From NCBI GenBank assembly GCA_903870275.1, contig CAIQCK010000034.1, positions 62,001-126,000 on the forward strand: DNA of 64,000 bases, in the 5' to 3' direction. The notes beneath the pieces are model-generated. The model saw only the letters and a list, made by a program, of their open reading frames with translations. It was not told the origin of the DNA and did no database searches. Below are positions 61,625 through 64,000 of this stretch, piece after piece; within the stretch, counting starts at the first letter, position 1, and each line of letters opens with the position of its first letter. Made by a program: the position numbers and the translations under genes. This DNA comes from an uncultured bacterium. Lineage in GTDB: Bacteria > Verrucomicrobiota > Verrucomicrobiia > CAIQCK01.

Positions 61625-63982
61625 ATGAATCCGAAGCTGGTCGCGGCAAGTTTGTGCTGGCTGTTGGTGGCGTCCGTCCACGCGACGGCAGATGGAACCG
61701 CCGCCCGGCAGCAACTCGACTCCTTGCGCGCCGCAATTGAGGATCTTGCAATCACATTCCCCGGGCGCTACCAAGGCGATGAGTTTCGCGCGCGCTGGAC
61801 AGAGTTGAATAGGCACGCAAACAAAGCTGCGCTCGCCGAAGAAATCGAGCGGCTGAAATTCGACGCGTTGGTGGCAAACAATCCGCTGCTGAAATCCAAG
61901 AAGCTGCTCTTCGTCAAACGCAATACCTACGGCTCCTACCATTATTACGACGAACACGACAACGGCATCGTCCGCGCCGGCATGGGCGGCAATCTCTGTG
62001 TGTTCTCGCTCGACGACGGCTCGGTGCGCGAACTGGCGCCGCAACTCGCCGGCGGATTGTTCGACCGCTACGACTTGTCGTTCGATGGACGCGAAATCGT
62101 GTTCGGTTACTGCAAAGCCGTGGACGACGCGCTGCGGCTTTGGCGGATCGGCGTGGACGGCTCCGGTCTGCGGCAGATCACATTTCCGCGCGACGGCGAA
62201 ACCGCGGAGGCTCGCGCGGCGCTCAGCCCCGACTGGCGCAAACCCGCCGGTGATATGGCGCGGGATCCGCAAGGCAATCTCAGCTCGCGCCGGTTTCTCT
62301 CGCAGGATTTTCATCCGTGCTGGCTGCCCGATGGCGGCATCGCGTTCACCTCCACGCGCGCCGAACACACCGTACTCTGCGGCGACATCGGACTGAGCGT
62401 GCCGAACCTTCACCGTGTCGAGCCGGACGGCAGTGGGCTGCACCGGCTCTCGCACGGCACGCTGAGCGAACTTTGCCCGTCGGTGCTCAACGACGGCCGC
62501 GTCCTCTACAACCGGTGGGAATACGTTTTCAAAAGTCTCTTCTTGGTGCAGCCACTCTGGGCGATGTATCCCGACGGCGGCCGCAGCGGAGCGATCTACG
62601 GCAACAACATCGGCGAACCGGGCGTCTTCACCCAGGGCCGCGCCGTGCCGGGCCGCGACGACTTGATCGTATGCACCGGCGCGTGCCACGAACAAATAGC
62701 GGTCGGACCCATCCTGCTCGTGGACCTCAAGTGCGACAAACGTTCGTCCGCCGCCATGCGTTCACTCACGCCCGAAGTCGAAGCGCGTGGTGCTCATCAC
62801 CGCTGGTTTTTGCGCGACGGCAAAATGGTGAAAGACGACGGTAAAGGCGGTCCCGTCTTCTGCGATCCATGGCCACTCTCTGATAAGTTCTTTCTCGTCG
62901 CACACAATCCCGACAAACCGATCCCCGACAAAGCCGGCTACGGCATCTACCTGCTCGACACGTTCGGCAACCGCGTGCCGATTTACAAAGACCCCGCGAT
63001 TTCCTGCTGGCAGCCAATGCCGTTGCAACCGCGGCCGAAGCCGCCCGCGCTGCCCCCGACCGTCGTGCCCGCTGGCGAGACGCGCGAAACGACAGCGGAG
63101 GCGACACTGTTTCTGCAAAACGTCTATGAAGGTCTCGATGGCGTGCGGCTGGGCGACGTGAAATATCTACGTGTCATCGAACAGGTGCCGCGCACGTGGG
63201 AAGTGTTGCAAAAAGCCGCACCCGAAGATGGTGGCGGCGGTTCGCCGGTGGTGGTCGTGAATCGCAGCACCCACATCTGGGTGGCGGTGCTCCACGGCAT
63301 CGTGCCGGTGCACGAGGATGGCTCGGCGTGTTTTACCGTGCCGGCAGAACGAAACATCTTCCTGCAGGCGCTCGATGAAAACTTCATGCAGGTGCAGACG
63401 ATGCGCACGTTCGTGAACCTCCAGCCCGGCGAGCGCCGTTCTTGCATCGGTTGTCATGAGGACCGCCGTCACACACCGGGCACTCGCGCCGTCGCGACGT
63501 TGGCGTTGCAACAACCACCCTCGCGTCCCGAAGCCCAACCTGGCGATGCCACGGCAACGAGGCCATTGCACTACGCCGCCGACGTGCAGCCGGTCCTCGA
63601 CAAACATTGCGCTCGTTGCCACAGCGGCGCATCGCCTGCGGCCAGACTGAATCTCTCCGGCGAGCTGACGCAATTCTTCTCGCGATCATATGAGGAATTG
63701 ATCGGCAAAGGCTACGCCCAGGGTTTCAACGAGTGGACGATGAATCCGAAGGATGCCGCCGTGCCGCCACCCTATTCGCAAGGTTCGCACGCCAGTAAAT
63801 TGATCGGCGCGCTCCGCAAGAACCATCACGACGTAAAGTTGTCGCAGGCGGATTTCGTCAAGCTCGTCACATGGGTGGACATGAACCTGCCCTACTACGG
63901 TTCTTATTTCGGCCGGCGGAACCTGCGCTACAAAGACGAGCCTGACTTCCGTCCTGTGCCAATCGCGAGGATAGGACCATGA
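61625..63982 (+). CDS. HzsA-like diheme protein, paralogue of the preceding gene
   Basis: A 785-residue secreted protein (signal peptide about 1-20). It lacks the N-terminal binding module of its neighbour but shares the propeller (L-P-D-G-G-I-A-F-T-S-T-R), the segment N-P-L-L-K-S-K-K-L-L-F-V-K-R corresponding to N-P-L-L-N-F-N-Q-L-L-F-C-K-R, and two heme motifs C-I-G-C-H and C-A-R-C-H. It starts 8 bp after the first copy. The pair may form an electron-transfer or binding complex at the cell surface (inference). Confidence 0.85.
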   Translation: MNPKLVAASLCWLLVASVHATADGTAARQQLDSLRAAIEDLAITFPGRYQGDEFRARWTELNRHANKAALAEEIERLKFDALVANNPLLKSKKLLFVKRNTYGSYHYYDEHDNGIVRAGMGGNLCVFSLDDGSVRELAPQLAGGLFDRYDLSFDGREIVFGYCKAVDDALRLWRIGVDGSGLRQITFPRDGETAEARAALSPDWRKPAGDMARDPQGNLSSRRFLSQDFHPCWLPDGGIAFTSTRAEHTVLCGDIGLSVPNLHRVEPDGSGLHRLSHGTLSELCPSVLNDGRVLYNRWEYVFKSLFLVQPLWAMYPDGGRSGAIYGNNIGEPGVFTQGRAVPGRDDLIVCTGACHEQIAVGPILLVDLKCDKRSSAAMRSLTPEVEARGAHHRWFLRDGKMVKDDGKGGPVFCDPWPLSDKFFLVAHNPDKPIPDKAGYGIYLLDTFGNRVPIYKDPAISCWQPMPLQPRPKPPALPPTVVPAGETRETTAEATLFLQNVYEGLDGVRLGDVKYLRVIEQVPRTWEVLQKAAPEDGGGGSPVVVVNRSTHIWVAVLHGIVPVHEDGSACFTVPAERNIFLQALDENFMQVQTMRTFVNLQPGERRSCIGCHEDRRHTPGTRAVATLALQQPPSRPEAQPGDATATRPLHYAADVQPVLDKHCARCHSGASPAARLNLSGELTQFFSRSYEELIGKGYAQGFNEWTMNPKDAAVPPPYSQGSHASKLIGALRKNHHDVKLSQADFVKLVTWVDMNLPYYGSYFGRRNLRYKDEPDFRPVPIARIGP

Positions 63983-64000
63983 AACAAAACGCAGCAATTC
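63979..64000 (+). CDS. Start of a further gene, cut by the window edge
   Basis: An ATG at 63979 overlaps the preceding stop codon (ATGA) and opens M-K-Q-N-A-A-I. Only seven codons are visible, so nothing can be said about the product. The overlap suggests that the operon continues to the right. Confidence 0.6.

Noticed and set aside
58710..63982. Anammox hydrazine synthase
   Set aside because: The HzsA-like proteins lack neighbouring HzsB/HzsC genes and sit in a glycan cluster. The family name reflects a shared domain only.

Overview
The window is high-GC bacterial DNA (roughly 60-65% by eye) and looks like an environmental member of the PVC group, most likely Verrucomicrobiota. This assignment is inferred from gene content: Tat-exported Gfo/Idh/MocA oxidoreductases, DUF1080 proteins, a sulfatase, HzsA-like diheme proteins, DUF1680 arabinofuranosidases, and several families of short dispersed palindromic repeats. 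No marker gene settles the taxonomy. No rRNA, tRNA, CRISPR array, transposase or integrase was recognised.

Region by region: 1-429 is non-coding and carries an 8-bp tandem repeat. 430-4485 holds a Tat oxidoreductase, a DUF1080 protein, a small M50 protease and a DUF2167 gene broken by a one-base frameshift. 4520-12115 holds a DUF5069 gene, a CocE-type hydrolase and an acetyl-xylan-esterase-like hydrolase on the minus strand, then a sulfatase and a PL11 rhamnogalacturonan lyase on the plus strand. 12164-16120 is a minus-strand run (PDZ protein, PQQ-type propeller, DUF374 acyltransferase, DUF1189-like membrane protein), divergent from a PlsC acyltransferase and a methyltransferase.

17740-29972 is a complete twelve-gene complex I operon without nuoEFG, in the order nuoA-B-C-D-I-H-J-K-L-M-M'-N. 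It has two NuoM-type antiporter subunits, a NuoL that appears to have an elongated lateral helix, and a second NuoM that lacks the conserved TM7 lysine. Most junctions overlap (ATGA or TGATG), so translation is probably coupled.

30047-37712 is mixed: a DUF4091 glycosidase-like protein with a small partner, an esterase, a membrane protein flanked by a duplicated piece of the neighbouring glycosyltransferase-like gene, and a zinc methyltransferase of the URO-D/MtaA family. 37835-39562 is a lower-GC solitary GmrSD-type (DUF262 + DUF1524) restriction-like gene, probably acquired.

39643-63982 is about 24 kb entirely on the plus strand and almost entirely of secreted proteins: two esterases, a Tat oxidoreductase, a hypothetical protein, a GH16-like lipoprotein, two GH127-type arabinofuranosidases, a sugar isomerase-like protein, an SGNH hydrolase, a DUF1080 protein, two clan GH-A-like glycosidases, an IclR regulator, and two tandem HzsA-like diheme proteins. 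Together with the sulfatase and the PL11 lyase this suggests breakdown of a pectin- or arabinan-like, partly sulfated and acetylated polysaccharide. No SusC/SusD pair and no transporter are present. A 60-bp palindromic element occurs three times here, each time just upstream of a glycan-gene start codon.
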